From Polynucleobacter sp. KF022 (GTDB lineage: Bacteria; Pseudomonadota; Gammaproteobacteria; Burkholderiales; Burkholderiaceae): a stretch of 64,000 nt of DNA. Positions 9,439 through 20,099 of the stretch are shown here, piece after piece. The stretch is from contig NZ_AP026972.1 of NCBI RefSeq assembly GCF_027924105.1, positions 124,001 to 188,000 of the forward strand, read 5' to 3'. Numbering within the stretch: the first letter of the stretch is position 1; each line of letters opens with the position of its first letter. The translations under genes were made by a program, and so were the position numbers. The notes below the pieces were generated by a model that ran no database searches, was not told the origin of the DNA, and saw only the letters and a program-made list of their open reading frames with translations.

Positions 9439-10182
9439 GTCAGTTTGTACACCCTCCACCCACTGTATGGGCGAGAGCTGGCAATCTTTGAGCCATTGAT
9501 TGGCCTGAGTGAAGTGTCGGCAACTTGCTTTGGCGCCAGGCTCTAAAAATGGCTTATTAGTCTTATATACGCCAAGACCTGATGGATGCGAGGATTGCAA
9601 AATCAATTGCTTCTGACCGTTTTCAATCAGTGGGAGTTTGGACTGGGCGTGACCACCCCAAAGCATCCAAACTAAGTTTTGTTTTTTCTTGGTAAGGGCG
9701 CTGATTAAAGAATCAATCAAACTTCTCCATCCCAAATTTGTATGACTGCCTGCCTCACCCAATTTCACGCTCAAAGCGGTATTCAGGAGAAGTACTCCTT
9801 GTTTGGCCCAGCCGTGCAGATCCCCATTTGGCAAATGGCCGTAACCTTCCAGTGCAAGTGCTTTGCTGATATTGCGCAGTGAGCTCGGAAAAGCGCGCGA
9901 ATTGATGCCAATTTCAGGGGGGATGGAGAATGCCAATCCTTGGGCTAATCCTGGTGAGTGGTAGGGGTCTTGTCCCAGAATAACTACTTTTACTGAATTT
10001 ACTGGCGTGAGTTCGAGGGCTTTAAAAAAGTTGTGAGGCTCCGGCCTTACAACGCTCGAGTCAAGATCTAGTTCAGCTTGCAAATTCTTTTCTAGTGATT
10101 GCCAATCTATCGACTCGAAATAGTCTCCCAGTAATGCGCGCCAATCACTGGGAATATCGTCTTTTGAAAATAGCGCTTTCAA
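9427..10182 (-). CDS. ung: Uracil-DNA glycosylase, family 1
   Basis: Predicted 251-residue base-excision repair enzyme removing uracil from DNA. The water-activating motif GQDPYH is at residues 70-75 with catalytic Asp72, and HPSGLGVY near the C-terminus is the minor-groove loop with catalytic histidine (HPSPLS in E. coli). Complete relative to family-1 enzymes. It is the last gene of a minus-strand run (ubiH-like, dsbC, M61 peptidase, ung) with gaps of 5-6 bases, so it is probably cotranscribed with them. Confidence 0.95.
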   Translation of the reverse strand: MKALFSKDDIPSDWRALLGDYFESIDWQSLEKNLQAELDLDSSVVRPEPHNFFKALELTPVNSVKVVILGQDPYHSPGLAQGLAFSIPPEIGINSRAFPSSLRNISKALALEGYGHLPNGDLHGWAKQGVLLLNTALSVKLGEAGSHTNLGWRSLIDSLISALTKKKQNLVWMLWGGHAQSKLPLIENGQKQLILQSSHPSGLGVYKTNKPFLEPGAKASCRHFTQANQWLKDCQLSPIQWVEGVQTDLFS

Positions 10183-10188
10183 TTTCGA

Positions 10189-11970
10189 CTAAGCATCTTT
10201 TTTAGGTATCAATTCATATTGTGCAGGCACCGGAACTGATTGCAGAGATACCATACGCTCATGCTCTAGATCATCGCGATAGAAGGTCATGCGAGCATTA
10301 GAATTTTCAGCAAGGCTACCCAAGACTCTGTCCCAGCGTGCACTGGTAATGCGTTGCCCATCAACGCTGGCCAGTAAGTCACCAGCTGATAAGCCTGCAG
10401 CTTGAGCAATGCCGCCATCGAGTACATGAGTTACCTTAAGCCAACCATTGGCATCTGTATGTCGCATGCCAAATTTCAACTTGAGTTTTTCAAGTGTTGT
10501 TTGAGGTTTAAGTTTTACCGCAACTAAATTGGAGTCAATCCATTTTTGGATTGGAATATCCTCCACCCCAAACACATAACGTACTTTTATGTCGTTCCAG
10601 GTTTTGCTAAAGCCGTCACCTAGTAATTCCAAGAGCAAATTATCTAAACCATTTTCTGTAATGCCCTCAAGAGTGATGCCATGCTTTTGCCAAATGAGGC
10701 GCATGAGGTCATCTAGAGATTGTTTATTCTTGGAAAATGCGCGGATCTGTAAATCAAGACCGAGGGCTAGTAATGCTCCCTTGCCATAGTAGCTAACAAC
10801 TGAATTTGGAGTATTTTCATCTGCCTGGTAATACTTGGTCCAAGCATCAAATGAGCTGTCAGCTAGACTTTGCTTTTGACGCCCGGGGCCACGCAAGATA
10901 CCGTTCCAGTTATCAGAAACAAGTCTGAGGTAAGTTTTTAGGTCAATCCGCTTACTGCGCAACAGTTGAAGATCATCGTAATAGCTGGTGAATCCTTCAA
11001 ACACCCAGAGCAGGCGAGTGTGATTTCTCTTAGCTAGATCGTAAGGTTGAAATACTTTTGGCTGAATACGTTTGACCAACCATGCATGGAAATACTCGTG
11101 GCTGCATAAACCTAAAAATTCTCTGTAAGAAGATTCTTCAAAGAGAATATTTTCTTGGGGAATTTGATCTCGCCGACACAGTAATGCAGTGCTATTGCGA
11201 TGCTCAAGACCGCCATACCCATTTAAGACGGCATTCACTAAAAACAGGTATTCACCAAAAGGCGCACGTTTAGTTTTTGGTTCAAATAACTCAATGGTGC
11301 TGCTGCAAATTGCATGTAGATCATTCGCAAGACGCTTAGAGTCGACTATATGATTGCATCCTTGAATGGCCATGCGGTGAGCCGTACCATTTGATTTCCA
11401 ATGCACCAGCTGAAATTCGCCCATCGCAACAGGATGATCAAGTAGATCATCATAATTTCTTGCCAGATAAAAACCAAATCCACGCCCATCAGTCTTGGCC
11501 GCTCTTAAAGTAGTTTGAACTGTCCAATGATCAGCAAAAGCTGCTTCAGGTGCGGTAATGGCAAGCGAACAAGGTAAATGCTCTTGCCCTTTGACTGCCA
11601 AACAAAGACTAGTTGCGTTAAAGAATGCGCGTTCAGAATCCAAATAGGCTGCGCGCACTGAGGAATCAAACGCGTAGACAGTTGTCAATATCTCAATAGG
11701 GTCATTCACTGGCGGTAGGCGCCAATGGTCATTATCGATTCGTTCTAGTGCGATTTTTTTCTTCGCGCCAATTGCAGAGACTGCTTCAATCGACTCTATA
11801 TGTTTACTGAAATCACGTATTAAATAGCTTCCCGGAATCCAAGTAGGCATTTGCAACACCTGGCCGCTGGGATCGGGATTAGCAATATGTAACTTGACTC
11901 GAAAGCGATGACCATGAAGGTCGGCCGGCCAGACCGTATATTGGATTGCAGGTAAGTCGGCGATATTCAT
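10189..11970 (-). CDS. M61 family metallopeptidase with PDZ domain
   Basis: Predicted 593-residue protein. The zinc motif HEYFH is at residues 291-295 (His291, Glu292, His295), preceded by GGLEHRNS as in M61 glycyl-aminopeptidase-like enzymes, and a C-terminal PDZ domain occupies about 490-565 (GGIAQAAGLSAGDLLASVDG). No signal peptide is visible at the chosen start, so it is probably cytoplasmic. Physiological substrates of bacterial M61 enzymes are largely unknown. It sits 5 bases after dsbC and 6 before ung. Complete length for the family. Confidence 0.88.
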   Translation of the reverse strand: MNIADLPAIQYTVWPADLHGHRFRVKLHIANPDPSGQVLQMPTWIPGSYLIRDFSKHIESIEAVSAIGAKKKIALERIDNDHWRLPPVNDPIEILTTVYAFDSSVRAAYLDSERAFFNATSLCLAVKGQEHLPCSLAITAPEAAFADHWTVQTTLRAAKTDGRGFGFYLARNYDDLLDHPVAMGEFQLVHWKSNGTAHRMAIQGCNHIVDSKRLANDLHAICSSTIELFEPKTKRAPFGEYLFLVNAVLNGYGGLEHRNSTALLCRRDQIPQENILFEESSYREFLGLCSHEYFHAWLVKRIQPKVFQPYDLAKRNHTRLLWVFEGFTSYYDDLQLLRSKRIDLKTYLRLVSDNWNGILRGPGRQKQSLADSSFDAWTKYYQADENTPNSVVSYYGKGALLALGLDLQIRAFSKNKQSLDDLMRLIWQKHGITLEGITENGLDNLLLELLGDGFSKTWNDIKVRYVFGVEDIPIQKWIDSNLVAVKLKPQTTLEKLKLKFGMRHTDANGWLKVTHVLDGGIAQAAGLSAGDLLASVDGQRITSARWDRVLGSLAENSNARMTFYRDDLEHERMVSLQSVPVPAQYELIPKKDA

Positions 11971-11975
11971 AGTGC

Positions 11976-12698
11976 TTATTTTAGTGAGTTAAATTTCTTT
12001 TCGATATCGGTAATTTGTACAGCACCAGGGAAGCGGCTGCCATCAGTAAAGAATAATGTTGGTGTACCCGTAACTCCATAAGTCTTTGCAAAGGCCATAT
12101 TCTTATCTAGCGGTGTACTGCATTCCCCCTTGCCGCTTGGCGCAATACCGTTAATCATCCAATCCATATAGGCCCTATTCGCATCTGGAGAGCACCAAAT
12201 TTGTTTTGATTTCTGTGCAGAGTCCGCAGATAGGATTGGGATTAGATAGGTATAGATGGTCACGTTATCCAATTGCTGCAGTGATTTTTCTAGACGCTTA
12301 CAGTAGCCGCAGTTGGGATCAGAAAATACAGCTAGCTGACGACTTCCATTTCCGCGAACATTTTTGATCGCATTGGCAGGACTTAAGTCACTCCATTTAA
12401 TTCGATTTAAATCAGCCTGTCTTTGCTCTGTAATATTTTTGCCAGTTGCAAGCTCAATAATTTCGCCTTGAATCAAGTACTTTCCAGAGTTATCCGTATA
12501 AAAAATATCATTGCCAACCAATACTTCATATAAACCTGATACCGGCGCGGGTGAAACACTTTTTACTTTGGCGTTCGTACCCAGTTTCTTCTGGATTTCT
12601 GTTTTTATTTGTTGCTCTGGTTGCGCATGAGCTATTCCAGCACAAAATAGCATGGCACCAATCACGACAAACGTAGATAAGAATTTATTCAAAATCAA
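11976..12698 (-). CDS. dsbC: Thiol:disulfide interchange protein DsbC
   Basis: Predicted 240-residue periplasmic disulfide isomerase. The N-terminus is a Sec signal peptide with probable cleavage after AHA at residue 25. Residues 27-90 fit the DsbC dimerisation domain and the thioredoxin-fold domain carries the active-site CGYC at 130-133. A second cysteine pair (about residues 169 and 198) fits the structural disulfide of DsbC. The 5' end overlaps the preceding monooxygenase gene by 14 bases, implying translational coupling. Confidence 0.93.
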   Translation of the reverse strand: MILNKFLSTFVVIGAMLFCAGIAHAQPEQQIKTEIQKKLGTNAKVKSVSPAPVSGLYEVLVGNDIFYTDNSGKYLIQGEIIELATGKNITEQRQADLNRIKWSDLSPANAIKNVRGNGSRQLAVFSDPNCGYCKRLEKSLQQLDNVTIYTYLIPILSADSAQKSKQIWCSPDANRAYMDWMINGIAPSGKGECSTPLDKNMAFAKTYGVTGTPTLFFTDGSRFPGAVQITDIEKKFNSLK

Positions 12699-13959
12699 TT
12701 TCCCCTAAAGCGCGTTCAATGAGGCGCTGTTTTATAAAGTGACTTTTGTTGACAAGACCTAGACCCCAGTTACGAAGTTGTCGTTCTGTATTACTGCTAG
12801 CAGAAAATAATTTTTTGAGTTTATCGGTAACCCATAACAGAGCGCTGGTGTCGCCTTGGCGTTGTCGTTCATAGCGACGTAGCAACACGATGTCACTTGG
12901 TGAGCGAAAGGATTCTCTCTTGCCTAAAATATTCAGTAACACAGCAACATCCCGTAAGCCTAAATTGAGGCCTTGTCCTGCCAGTGGGTGCATCACGTGG
13001 GCCGCATCACCGATAAGGACAACCTTCGGAGAGGCTTCTGGGCCAATAAAGCGTTTGGCTCGAATTTTTCGCAAAGGATAAGCAGCTGGTGTGGAGTTTA
13101 GAGTGAGTTCACCAAGTTGTTTCGCGATAACACCATTCACAATGGTGCTGAATTGATCTCGCCATTGATCTTGATTTAAGTTTAATAAATAGGCTGCGTG
13201 CTCAGGGGATGTAGACCAAACCATGGAAACTTGTTTTCCTGGTAAGGGGAGCATGGCCACAATATCACCGCCTGGCAAAAACCACTGGAATGCTGTTTCT
13301 AAATGCGGGTAGGTGCAAGTCCAATTGGCAACTACCGCACTTTGCGAATAACTCTCTTCGCTAACATCAATACCAAGCTCATTGCGAATGGGTGAGTTAG
13401 CACCATCTGCTGCTATGACTAGTTGTGCGCGAATACGGTCACCATTTTTTAAATGCAGAGTACTTCCGTCTGCATCTACATCAATCTTTTCCACTACATC
13501 ACTGATACGTTCTAACTTGTTCTGAAAGCGGGATGCTTGATCAAGTGTGTGCTCAATTAAATTGGATTCTCCAATCCAAGCAAGTTGTGGTGTACCAGCT
13601 TCGAATGCCGAAAGATGAAGTTGGTCATCTTTTTCGCCTCGATCACCATAAATTCGCATATCTCGAACAGGCTGAAGACGGCTGTGATCAATGGCGTCCC
13701 AAATTTGCAAATGGGCTAGTAATTTTTGGGTGCCGGGAGAAAAGGCATAGATTCTTTGTCCCCACTGGACGCCTTGCGGATTAGGGACGTTTTGCCCTAA
13801 ATCGGGTGCTATTTCAATGGTTTGAAGGCCAAGCTGAGCTAAGCCCAGCGCACAGGCCTTACCAGCAATGCCTCCGCCGACCACGACAACATCCGCCGCA
13901 CGCATTGGGGCGGAGTGGTTGGGGGATTTGGATGGGTAATTTGGCTGCACTTCTGACAT
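12685..13959 (-). CDS. UbiH/UbiF/VisC-type FAD monooxygenase, ubiquinone biosynthesis
   Basis: Predicted about 424-residue flavoprotein hydroxylase. The N-terminal Rossmann GGGIAGKACALG binds FAD, and the C-terminal GDAAHVMHPLAGQGLNLG is the second FAD motif, highly typical of the UbiH/Coq6 family that hydroxylates the ubiquinone ring. Which ring position cannot be told. I prefer the start at 13959 (MSEVQPNY) over the upstream ATG at 13980, because the longer form runs to within 19 bases of the divergent ychF start. First gene of the dsbC-M61-ung run. Confidence 0.88.
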   Translation of the reverse strand: MSEVQPNYPSKSPNHSAPMRAADVVVVGGGIAGKACALGLAQLGLQTIEIAPDLGQNVPNPQGVQWGQRIYAFSPGTQKLLAHLQIWDAIDHSRLQPVRDMRIYGDRGEKDDQLHLSAFEAGTPQLAWIGESNLIEHTLDQASRFQNKLERISDVVEKIDVDADGSTLHLKNGDRIRAQLVIAADGANSPIRNELGIDVSEESYSQSAVVANWTCTYPHLETAFQWFLPGGDIVAMLPLPGKQVSMVWSTSPEHAAYLLNLNQDQWRDQFSTIVNGVIAKQLGELTLNSTPAAYPLRKIRAKRFIGPEASPKVVLIGDAAHVMHPLAGQGLNLGLRDVAVLLNILGKRESFRSPSDIVLLRRYERQRQGDTSALLWVTDKLKKLFSASSNTERQLRNWGLGLVNKSHFIKQRLIERALGEIDFE

Positions 13960-13999
13960 AACTCGATGATATCGAAACAAGCCCCTTTACAATAACGCT

Positions 14000-15094
14000 A
14001 TGTCTTTGAAATGTGGCATCGTCGGCCTGCCTAACGTCGGCAAATCTACCCTCTTTAATGCGCTTACCAAGGCTGGAATCGCAGCGGAAAACTATCCTTT
14101 CTGCACGATCGAGCCTAATGTGGGCGTTGTTGAGGTTCCTGACCCCCGTTTGGCCGCACTGGCTGAGATCGTGAAGCCTGAGCGCATCCTGCCGGCAGCA
14201 GTCGAATTTGTCGATATTGCTGGTCTAGTGGCTGGCGCCTCAAAAGGTGAGGGTCTTGGCAATCAGTTCTTAGCAAATATTCGAGAGACGGACGCCATCA
14301 CCCATGTGGTGAGGTGTTTCGAGGATCCAAACGTCATTCACGTTGCTGGAAAAATCGATCCCATTGCTGATATTGGGGTGATTGATACTGAATTGGCTCT
14401 ATCTGATTTGGCTACGGTTGAAAAAACCCTGAATCGCTCCAGTAAGGCTGCAAAGTCTGGTAACGATAAAGAGGCAGCAGCTTTAGTTGCCGTGCTCACT
14501 AAAGTACAGGCTCACCTAGATTCTGCTTCGCCAGTTCGCAGCTTAAATCTTAGCGATGACGAAAAATTACTAATTAAACCTTTATGTTTAATTACTGCTA
14601 AGCCCGCAATGTATGTTGCTAACGTAAAAGAAGATGGCTTCTCAAATAATCCACACCTTGAGGCTGTCAAGCAACATGCCGCAAAAGAAAATGCTCCAGT
14701 CGTAGCAGTTTGTGCTGCGATTGAGGCTGAAATTGCAGACTTAGATGAAGCAGACAAGACTGAGTTCTTGGCTGACCTAGGTATGGAAGAGCCCGGCTTG
14801 GATCGCGTGATCCGTGCAGGTTATTCATTGCTGGGCTTACAGACTTACTTTACCGCTGGTGTTAAAGAAGTTCGTGCTTGGACTATTCATGTGGGCGACA
14901 CAGCGCCTCAAGCTGCCGGCGTTATTCACACCGACTTTGAGCGTGGATTTATTCGCGCCCAAACCATTTCTTATGATGACTTTGTTCAGTTTAAAGGTGA
15001 ATCAGGTGCCAAGGAAGCAGGCAAGATGCGCGCCGAAGGTAAGGAGTATGTTGTGAAGGACGGGGACGTATTGAACTTCTTATTTAATGTCTAA
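14000..15094 (+). CDS. ychF: Redox-regulated ATPase/GTPase YchF (Obg family)
   Basis: Predicted 364-residue P-loop protein. Walker [10 protein letters not shown] is near residues 8-16 and DIAG gives the G3 motif; the NxxE-like G4 region typical of the ATP-preferring YchF/OLA1 branch and the C-terminal TGS-like domain are present. It binds ribosomes and is linked to stress and translation quality. Nearly identical in length to E. coli YchF (363). It is divergent from the monooxygenase gene across about 40 bases and is followed by an intrinsic terminator. Confidence 0.96.
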   Translation: MSLKCGIVGLPNVGKSTLFNALTKAGIAAENYPFCTIEPNVGVVEVPDPRLAALAEIVKPERILPAAVEFVDIAGLVAGASKGEGLGNQFLANIRETDAITHVVRCFEDPNVIHVAGKIDPIADIGVIDTELALSDLATVEKTLNRSSKAAKSGNDKEAAALVAVLTKVQAHLDSASPVRSLNLSDDEKLLIKPLCLITAKPAMYVANVKEDGFSNNPHLEAVKQHAAKENAPVVAVCAAIEAEIADLDEADKTEFLADLGMEEPGLDRVIRAGYSLLGLQTYFTAGVKEVRAWTIHVGDTAPQAAGVIHTDFERGFIRAQTISYDDFVQFKGESGAKEAGKMRAEGKEYVVKDGDVLNFLFNV

Positions 15095-15115
15095 ATTATT
15101 CTGATCCAATAAATA

Positions 15116-15139
15116 AAAAAGCCCTGAAAAGGGCTTTTT
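15116..15139 (+). terminator. Intrinsic terminator after ychF
   Basis: AAAAGCCCT, a GAAA loop and AGGGCTTTTT form a perfect hairpin with T tail directly after the ychF stop. A-rich sequence on the left means it may also serve the converging regulator gene. Confidence 0.9.
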
Positions 15140-15171
15140 GCTTATGCGGCCAAGAGAGGCTAGGGTGCTTA

Positions 15172-15564
15172 TCAGCCAGCTTTAGCAGCCTTTTCTAGAC
15201 ACTTAGAAATTTCCTCATAACGTTTTAGCGCCATCTTGGTAGGCAGCACTTCTTTTTTACGACCATCTGCATTGGCTGCCATTTTGATATAACCCATTAC
15301 GCTCAGATTTTTGAGGCGCCCATGCAATGTGGCTTGCGAGCCTAAATCAGCGAGTGAAATTAAGTCACCAACCAAAATTGCCTGTTTTGTATGAGCGCAT
15401 GCGACGATCTTATCGAGCAAGCTTTCCTCAATGCAATCAAGCTTCTTGCCTGGGTTAATACGATCGATAGCATCAATCAGGTTGAGAAATTTAATATAAG
15501 ACGAGGTTTTTGGAATTGGCATTTTTAGAGAGTAATTATTGTGTATTAGCTTTTGAGCTAACAT
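15172..15564 (-). CDS. Winged-helix-like regulator, unknown target
   Basis: Predicted 130-residue basic protein. Residues about 55-125 suggest a MarR-like winged helix: a helix-turn-helix (ISLADLGSQATLHGRLKNLSVMGY) followed by a charged wing (ADGRKKE) and a terminal helix. I chose the ATG at 15564 because AGGA lies 8 bases upstream; starts at 15603 and 15522 are open but lack a ribosome site. It is convergent with ychF and divergent from the membrane protein gene at 15634. The ligand and regulated genes cannot be inferred. Confidence 0.65.
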   Translation of the reverse strand: MLAQKLIHNNYSLKMPIPKTSSYIKFLNLIDAIDRINPGKKLDCIEESLLDKIVACAHTKQAILVGDLISLADLGSQATLHGRLKNLSVMGYIKMAANADGRKKEVLPTKMALKRYEEISKCLEKAAKAG

Positions 15565-15633
15565 GAGTTTATTCCTAGTTACCAATCTTAGCAATTGACG
15601 CATATCAATTAAAAATAATCCATACTGATTGCA

Positions 15634-16203
15634 ATGTCTAAATTCTTCACAGTTTCTTCAGAATGGTTAATTGGATGCGCTATTAGTGCGATGGCGTACA
15701 CATTTCTTTTTTACTTCAATGGATGGTTAACGGAAAGTTTAGTTTTTGGCTTGGGCGTAAATTGGATTTATTTGCCCGCCGGATTGCGTTTATTTCTTAC
15801 CTTGATTTTTGGTTTACCTGGCGCTCTCGGAATCGCAATCGCCTCTTTCCTAATTAGCTACTACGGCGACTTCCCGCATGAATTAACGCTTTGCATTGGC
15901 GTTGGATTGATTTCAGGATTTGCACCGTACTTAGCCAGATATTTTGTATTTAGTAATCTTCGGCTGGAATCAGATTTAAGTAATCTGAATTTCCCAAAAA
16001 TCATTGCTTGTATTTTGATCTATTCCTTACTCTCAGCAGGCTTACATCAATGGTGGTTTTCTACCATGACTCTAGAGGATACGGGAAGCATCAATCACTT
16101 TGCGGTGATGTTTATTGGTGATGTATTGGGTTCACTGCTGCTAATCACTTTGATCAAATACTGCTTGGATCTATTGAGAAAAGTTAGGAAAACAGCTCAC
16201 TAA
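15634..16203 (+). CDS. Multi-helix membrane protein (MASE1-like architecture), unknown
   Basis: Predicted 189-residue integral membrane protein with about five hydrophobic segments (roughly 9-31, 48-75, 83-100, 122-143, 155-180). The N-terminal pattern, with a [11 protein letters not shown] segment and paired helices, resembles MASE1-like sensor domains, but no output domain follows. It may be a stand-alone sensor or transport component. Its 3' end overlaps trpC by 20 bases in convergent orientation. Divergent with the winged-helix gene at 15564, so that protein might control it; that is inference. Confidence 0.6.
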   Translation: MSKFFTVSSEWLIGCAISAMAYTFLFYFNGWLTESLVFGLGVNWIYLPAGLRLFLTLIFGLPGALGIAIASFLISYYGDFPHELTLCIGVGLISGFAPYLARYFVFSNLRLESDLSNLNFPKIIACILIYSLLSAGLHQWWFSTMTLEDTGSINHFAVMFIGDVLGSLLLITLIKYCLDLLRKVRKTAH

Positions 16204-16987
16204 GAGCGGCGCCGGGGTCCGCGGCACGCATAAAGGCTTCGCCTACTAAGAATGCGTTTACTTGGTGTTCACGCATGAGCTGAACATCATTGCGGCCCAA
16301 TATTCCAGACTCAGTTACCAAAGTTTTATGGCTTGGAACCATTGACAGCAGTGATAGCGTAGTTTGCAGCGTGACCTCAAAAGTTTTGAGGTTGCGGTTG
16401 TTGATGCCAAGCAAAGGCGTCTTAAGCTCTAAGGCTTGCTCTAACTCTGGGGCATTGTGAACTTCAACTAGAACATCTAGGCCTAGCTCATGAGCGCAAG
16501 CTTCTAAATCTTTCATTTGATTTAATTCAAGGCAGGCCACGATTAACAGAATTGCGTCTGCACCAATCGCACGAGCTTCATAAACTTGATAGGGGTCTAT
16601 GGTGAAATCTTTGCGTAGCACGGGAATACTGCACGCTGCTCGAGCCTGCTGAAGATAAGCGTTGCTGCCTTGAAAGTAATCTACATCCGTTAGGACGGAT
16701 AAACAGGCGGCACCATGTTTTTCATAAGACTGCGCAATCTCGGCTGGCGCGAAGTTCTCACGCAAGATGCCTTTACTTGGACTTGCTTTTTTAATCTCAG
16801 TAATGACTCCAGCATTGCCGGCAGTAAGCTTTTGTTCAATCGCTTGAATAAAGCCTCTTGGCTTCAGAAGTGCATCCTGATTATTCGCCTCTGCCTGTTC
16901 ACGTTGGTTAGCAAGTGATACTTTTTGAAGGCAGTTAGTAACCTCAATCTTTTTGGTTGCAACAATTTTGTCGAGAATATCGCTCAT
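16184..16987 (-). CDS. trpC: Indole-3-glycerol phosphate synthase
   Basis: Predicted 267-residue TIM-barrel enzyme closing the indole ring in tryptophan synthesis. [10 protein letters not shown] is the conserved substrate-binding strand, [11 protein letters not shown] holds a catalytic lysine, and [10 protein letters not shown] and ESGI complete the barrel signature. I chose the ATG at 16987 (MSDILDKIV); a 14-codon upstream extension would run back into trpD. It follows trpD by about 10 bases and is the last gene of the trp run. Confidence 0.95.
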   Translation of the reverse strand: MSDILDKIVATKKIEVTNCLQKVSLANQREQAEANNQDALLKPRGFIQAIEQKLTAGNAGVITEIKKASPSKGILRENFAPAEIAQSYEKHGAACLSVLTDVDYFQGSNAYLQQARAACSIPVLRKDFTIDPYQVYEARAIGADAILLIVACLELNQMKDLEACAHELGLDVLVEVHNAPELEQALELKTPLLGINNRNLKTFEVTLQTTLSLLSMVPSHKTLVTESGILGRNDVQLMREHQVNAFLVGEAFMRAADPGAALSELFS

Positions 16988-16997
16988 GAATGATGAC

Positions 16998-18023
16998 TTA
17001 TTTAGATTGAGTTGCCGCAACAAAGGCATCTAACTTTTGACGAGCGGCCCCTGATGCAATGGCGGCTCTAGCTAGTGATATACCACTAGCAATATCTTTT
17101 GCTACCCCAGCTACATATAGTGTTGCGCCAGCATTAAGGCAAACAATATCGCTTGCAGGGCCCAACTTGCCATCAATCACATCTAATACGATCTGTTTAG
17201 ATTCTTGGGCATTAGCTACCTTGAAGCTAGTGGTCGGAGCAGTAGTTAATCCAAAGTCTTTTGGATGAATTTCATATTCACGTACCGCGCCATCTTTGAG
17301 TTCTCCCACCAAGGTGGAGCCCTCAAGGGAAATCTCATCTAGACCATCGCGACCATAGACTACCAGCGCATGTTCCATTCCCAGGGCTTGCAGTACGCGA
17401 GCTTGAATACCCACGAGGTCTGCATGAAATACGCCCATCAGAATACGTTTGGCATCTGCGGGGTTGGTAAGTGGGCCTAAGATGTTAAAAATGGTTCGTA
17501 CACCAAGTTGCTTTCGGATTGGCACCACATTTTTCATTGCTGGATGATGATTTGGGGCAAACATAAATCCTGCGCCTACCGTTGAAATGCATGTAGCCAC
17601 TTGTTCGGCAGACAGCGCGAGATTCACGCCAAGCGCTTCCAATACGTCAGCGCTACCTGATTTGCTGCTCACACTACGATTGCCGTGTTTAGCAATCTTT
17701 GCTCCTGCACCTGCGGCCACAAACATTGCTGCAGTAGAAATGTTAAATGTGTGTGCGCCATCACCGCCTGTGCCAACCACATCTACTAAATGACTGCGGT
17801 CTGCTACCTGTACTGAAGTTGCAAATTCACGCATCACCTGTGCGGCAGCCGCGATTTCGCCAACAGTCTCTTTTTTAGTGCGTAAAGCTACTAACAAGCC
17901 AGCCACCAACTCTTGTGACATCTCTCCGCTCATGATGAGGCGCATCATCGCTGTCATCTCATCATGAAACAATTCGCGATGTTCTATGCAGCGTTGTAGG
18001 GCTTCTTGCGGAGTGATTGACAT
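16998..18023 (-). CDS. trpD: Anthranilate phosphoribosyltransferase
   Basis: Predicted 341-residue enzyme joining anthranilate to PRPP. The PRPP-binding [14 protein letters not shown] near residue 85, [15 protein letters not shown], and a GPLTNP segment are family hallmarks. Length is normal and it is not fused to trpG, unlike the enterobacterial gene. It lies 20 bases after trpG. The product feeds directly to trpC downstream. Confidence 0.96.
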   Translation of the reverse strand: MSITPQEALQRCIEHRELFHDEMTAMMRLIMSGEMSQELVAGLLVALRTKKETVGEIAAAAQVMREFATSVQVADRSHLVDVVGTGGDGAHTFNISTAAMFVAAGAGAKIAKHGNRSVSSKSGSADVLEALGVNLALSAEQVATCISTVGAGFMFAPNHHPAMKNVVPIRKQLGVRTIFNILGPLTNPADAKRILMGVFHADLVGIQARVLQALGMEHALVVYGRDGLDEISLEGSTLVGELKDGAVREYEIHPKDFGLTTAPTTSFKVANAQESKQIVLDVIDGKLGPASDIVCLNAGATLYVAGVAKDIASGISLARAAIASGAARQKLDAFVAATQSK

Positions 18024-18043
18024 AGCGCTGTGATTAGGGTGGA

Positions 18044-18610
18044 TTACTTGTTTTGTAAAAAATTCTTGAGCAAGGCATGACCATGTTCAGAAAGAATAGA
18101 TTCTGGGTGGAACTGTACGCCTTCAACAGCTAGCTCACGATGCCTTACACCCATGATTTCACCATCAGAGGAAGTTGCAGTTACCTCTAGCATGGCAGGC
18201 AAAGAACTTTTTTCTATGGCAAGAGAGTGATAGCGTGTGACCTTAAATGGATCGGGTAGATTTTTAAATACACCCACTCCGGTATGGTGAATGCTGTCGG
18301 TTTTCCCATGCATCACTTTTTGGGCGCGAATGACTTTACCCCCAAATGCTTCGCCAATTGCCTGGTGCCCTAAGCACACCCCGAGAATTGGAATCTGTCC
18401 GGCATAACGTTTAATAGTTTCTATAGAGATTCCGGCTTCAGCTGGGCTACATGGTCCAGGTGAGATGCAGATGCGCGCAGGATTAAGCTGAGCAATATCC
18501 TCAACAGCAATTTCATCATTACGAAATACTTTTACCTCTTCACCGAGTTCTGCAAAGTATTGAACGAGGTTGTAGGTAAATGAATCGTAGTTATCAATCA
18601 TTAGGAGCAT
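18044..18610 (-). CDS. trpG: Anthranilate synthase glutamine amidotransferase subunit
   Basis: Predicted 188-residue class I amidotransferase supplying ammonia to TrpE; the same subunit may serve aminodeoxychorismate synthase (PabA role). Catalytic Cys79 lies in GVCLGHQ and the His/Glu pair in VQFHPESI. The ATG at 18610 is chosen because an AAGGAGG Shine-Dalgarno sits 5 bases upstream, inside the end of trpE. The trpE and trpG frames overlap by 17 bases, coupling their translation. Confidence 0.96.
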   Translation of the reverse strand: MLLMIDNYDSFTYNLVQYFAELGEEVKVFRNDEIAVEDIAQLNPARICISPGPCSPAEAGISIETIKRYAGQIPILGVCLGHQAIGEAFGGKVIRAQKVMHGKTDSIHHTGVGVFKNLPDPFKVTRYHSLAIEKSSLPAMLEVTATSSDGEIMGVRHRELAVEGVQFHPESILSEHGHALLKNFLQNK

Positions 18611-20099
18611 CAAGTCCTCCTTGTACTAAATCTGCGGCAGTAAGTACTGCACGTGCTTTGGCTTCTGTTTCTTTCCACTCGGCAGTGGGATCAGAATCAG
18701 CGACAACGCCTGCGCCGGCCTGAGAGTGCAACATGCCATCGCGAATAACGCCCGTACGAATAGCAATGGCGACATCCATATCACCTGAAAAGGAGAGGTA
18801 GCCTACTGCACCACCATACACACCGCGCTTCACAATTTCCATCTCATCGATGATTTCCATTGCCCGGATTTTTGGCGCGCCAGACAAAGTGCCTGCTGGG
18901 AAGGTAGCTCGCAATACATCCATATTGCTCATATTGTCTAAAAGATTACCCTCTACTGAGCTCACAATGTGCTGAACGTGAGAGTACTTCTCAATAGACA
19001 TCGAGTCAGTTACTTTTACTGAGCCAGTTTTTGCTATCCGACCTACGTCATTGCGTGCCAAATCAATCAGCATGACGTGTTCAGCGATTTCCTTAGGGTC
19101 TGCCAATAGCTCTTTAGCCAAGCGTTCATCTTCCTCAGGATTAGCTCCGCGAGGGCGGGTGCCGGCCAGCGGACGTATGGTCACAATCTTCTCGGCAGCC
19201 CGTTTTTCTTGGCGAACCAGAATCTCAGGGGATGAGCCCACAATTTGCATATCCCCAAAGTCATAAAAGTACATATATGGGGACGGGTTGAGTGAGCGTA
19301 ATGCTCTGTAGAGCGCTAAAGGAGAATCGGTGAATGGTTTGCTGATGCGTTGACCAATCACTACCTGCATACAGTCGCCAGCCAAAATATATTCTTTGGT
19401 TTTCAGGACCGCAGTTTCAAAATCTGCGGCCTTAAATTTACGAATGAGATCTGTTTTGCTGCTTGGTAAAGATGCTGGCATATTTGCTGGCTTACCAAGA
19501 CAAGTCATTAATTCTTTCAAACGCTCTTGTGCTTTTTCAAAACTGTCTGCAACACTGGGATCTGCATAAACAATGAAGTAAATTTTTCCGGCGACGTTAT
19601 CAATCACTGCCAACTCTTCAGTCAACATAAGTTGAATATCGGGCACACCTAATTCATCTGGAAGTTGATGATGCGCTAATCGTGACTCGATATAACGGAC
19701 AGTGTCATAGCCAAAGTAGCCCGCTAGGCCACCACAAAAACGTGGCATGTCAGGCTGCAGTGCTACCTTGAAGCGTTTGAAATAAGTATCAACAAAATCG
19801 AGTGGATTCTCATGATTCGTCTCAACGATTTTTCCATCGGTCACGACTTCATTCATCGGTGCACTAGGTGTGCCAACAGTTTTGATGATCGTCCTGGCAG
19901 GCAGACCAATAAAGGAGAAGCGCCCAAAACGTTCGCCACCTAAAACGGACTCTAATAGGTAGGTATTTTTCTTGCCGAATGCTTGGCTCAGTTTGACGTA
20001 AAGTGACAATGGAGTTTCAAGATCAGCCAAAACCTCTTTAATGAGAGGAATGCGATTGAAACCCTGTTTAGCTAAAGCATTAAATTCTTCACGTTGCAT
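18594..20099 (-). CDS. trpE: Anthranilate synthase component I
   Basis: Predicted 501-residue chorismate-using enzyme. The C-terminal catalytic domain shows [20 protein letters not shown] and [32 protein letters not shown] in the N-terminal domain matches the tryptophan feedback-site region. Start and the rpe stop share one base (TAATG). There is no leader gap and no visible trp attenuator peptide, so any attenuation control would have to act upstream of rpe. Confidence 0.96.
   Translation of the reverse strand: MQREEFNALAKQGFNRIPLIKEVLADLETPLSLYVKLSQAFGKKNTYLLESVLGGERFGRFSFIGLPARTIIKTVGTPSAPMNEVVTDGKIVETNHENPLDFVDTYFKRFKVALQPDMPRFCGGLAGYFGYDTVRYIESRLAHHQLPDELGVPDIQLMLTEELAVIDNVAGKIYFIVYADPSVADSFEKAQERLKELMTCLGKPANMPASLPSSKTDLIRKFKAADFETAVLKTKEYILAGDCMQVVIGQRISKPFTDSPLALYRALRSLNPSPYMYFYDFGDMQIVGSSPEILVRQEKRAAEKIVTIRPLAGTRPRGANPEEDERLAKELLADPKEIAEHVMLIDLARNDVGRIAKTGSVKVTDSMSIEKYSHVQHIVSSVEGNLLDNMSNMDVLRATFPAGTLSGAPKIRAMEIIDEMEIVKRGVYGGAVGYLSFSGDMDVAIAIRTGVIRDGMLHSQAGAGVVADSDPTAEWKETEAKARAVLTAADLVQGGLDAPND

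Noticed and set aside
16988..17029. Upstream-extended start for trpC
   Set aside because: It would overlap trpD, and the ATG at 16987 matches the conserved MSDIL start of the family.
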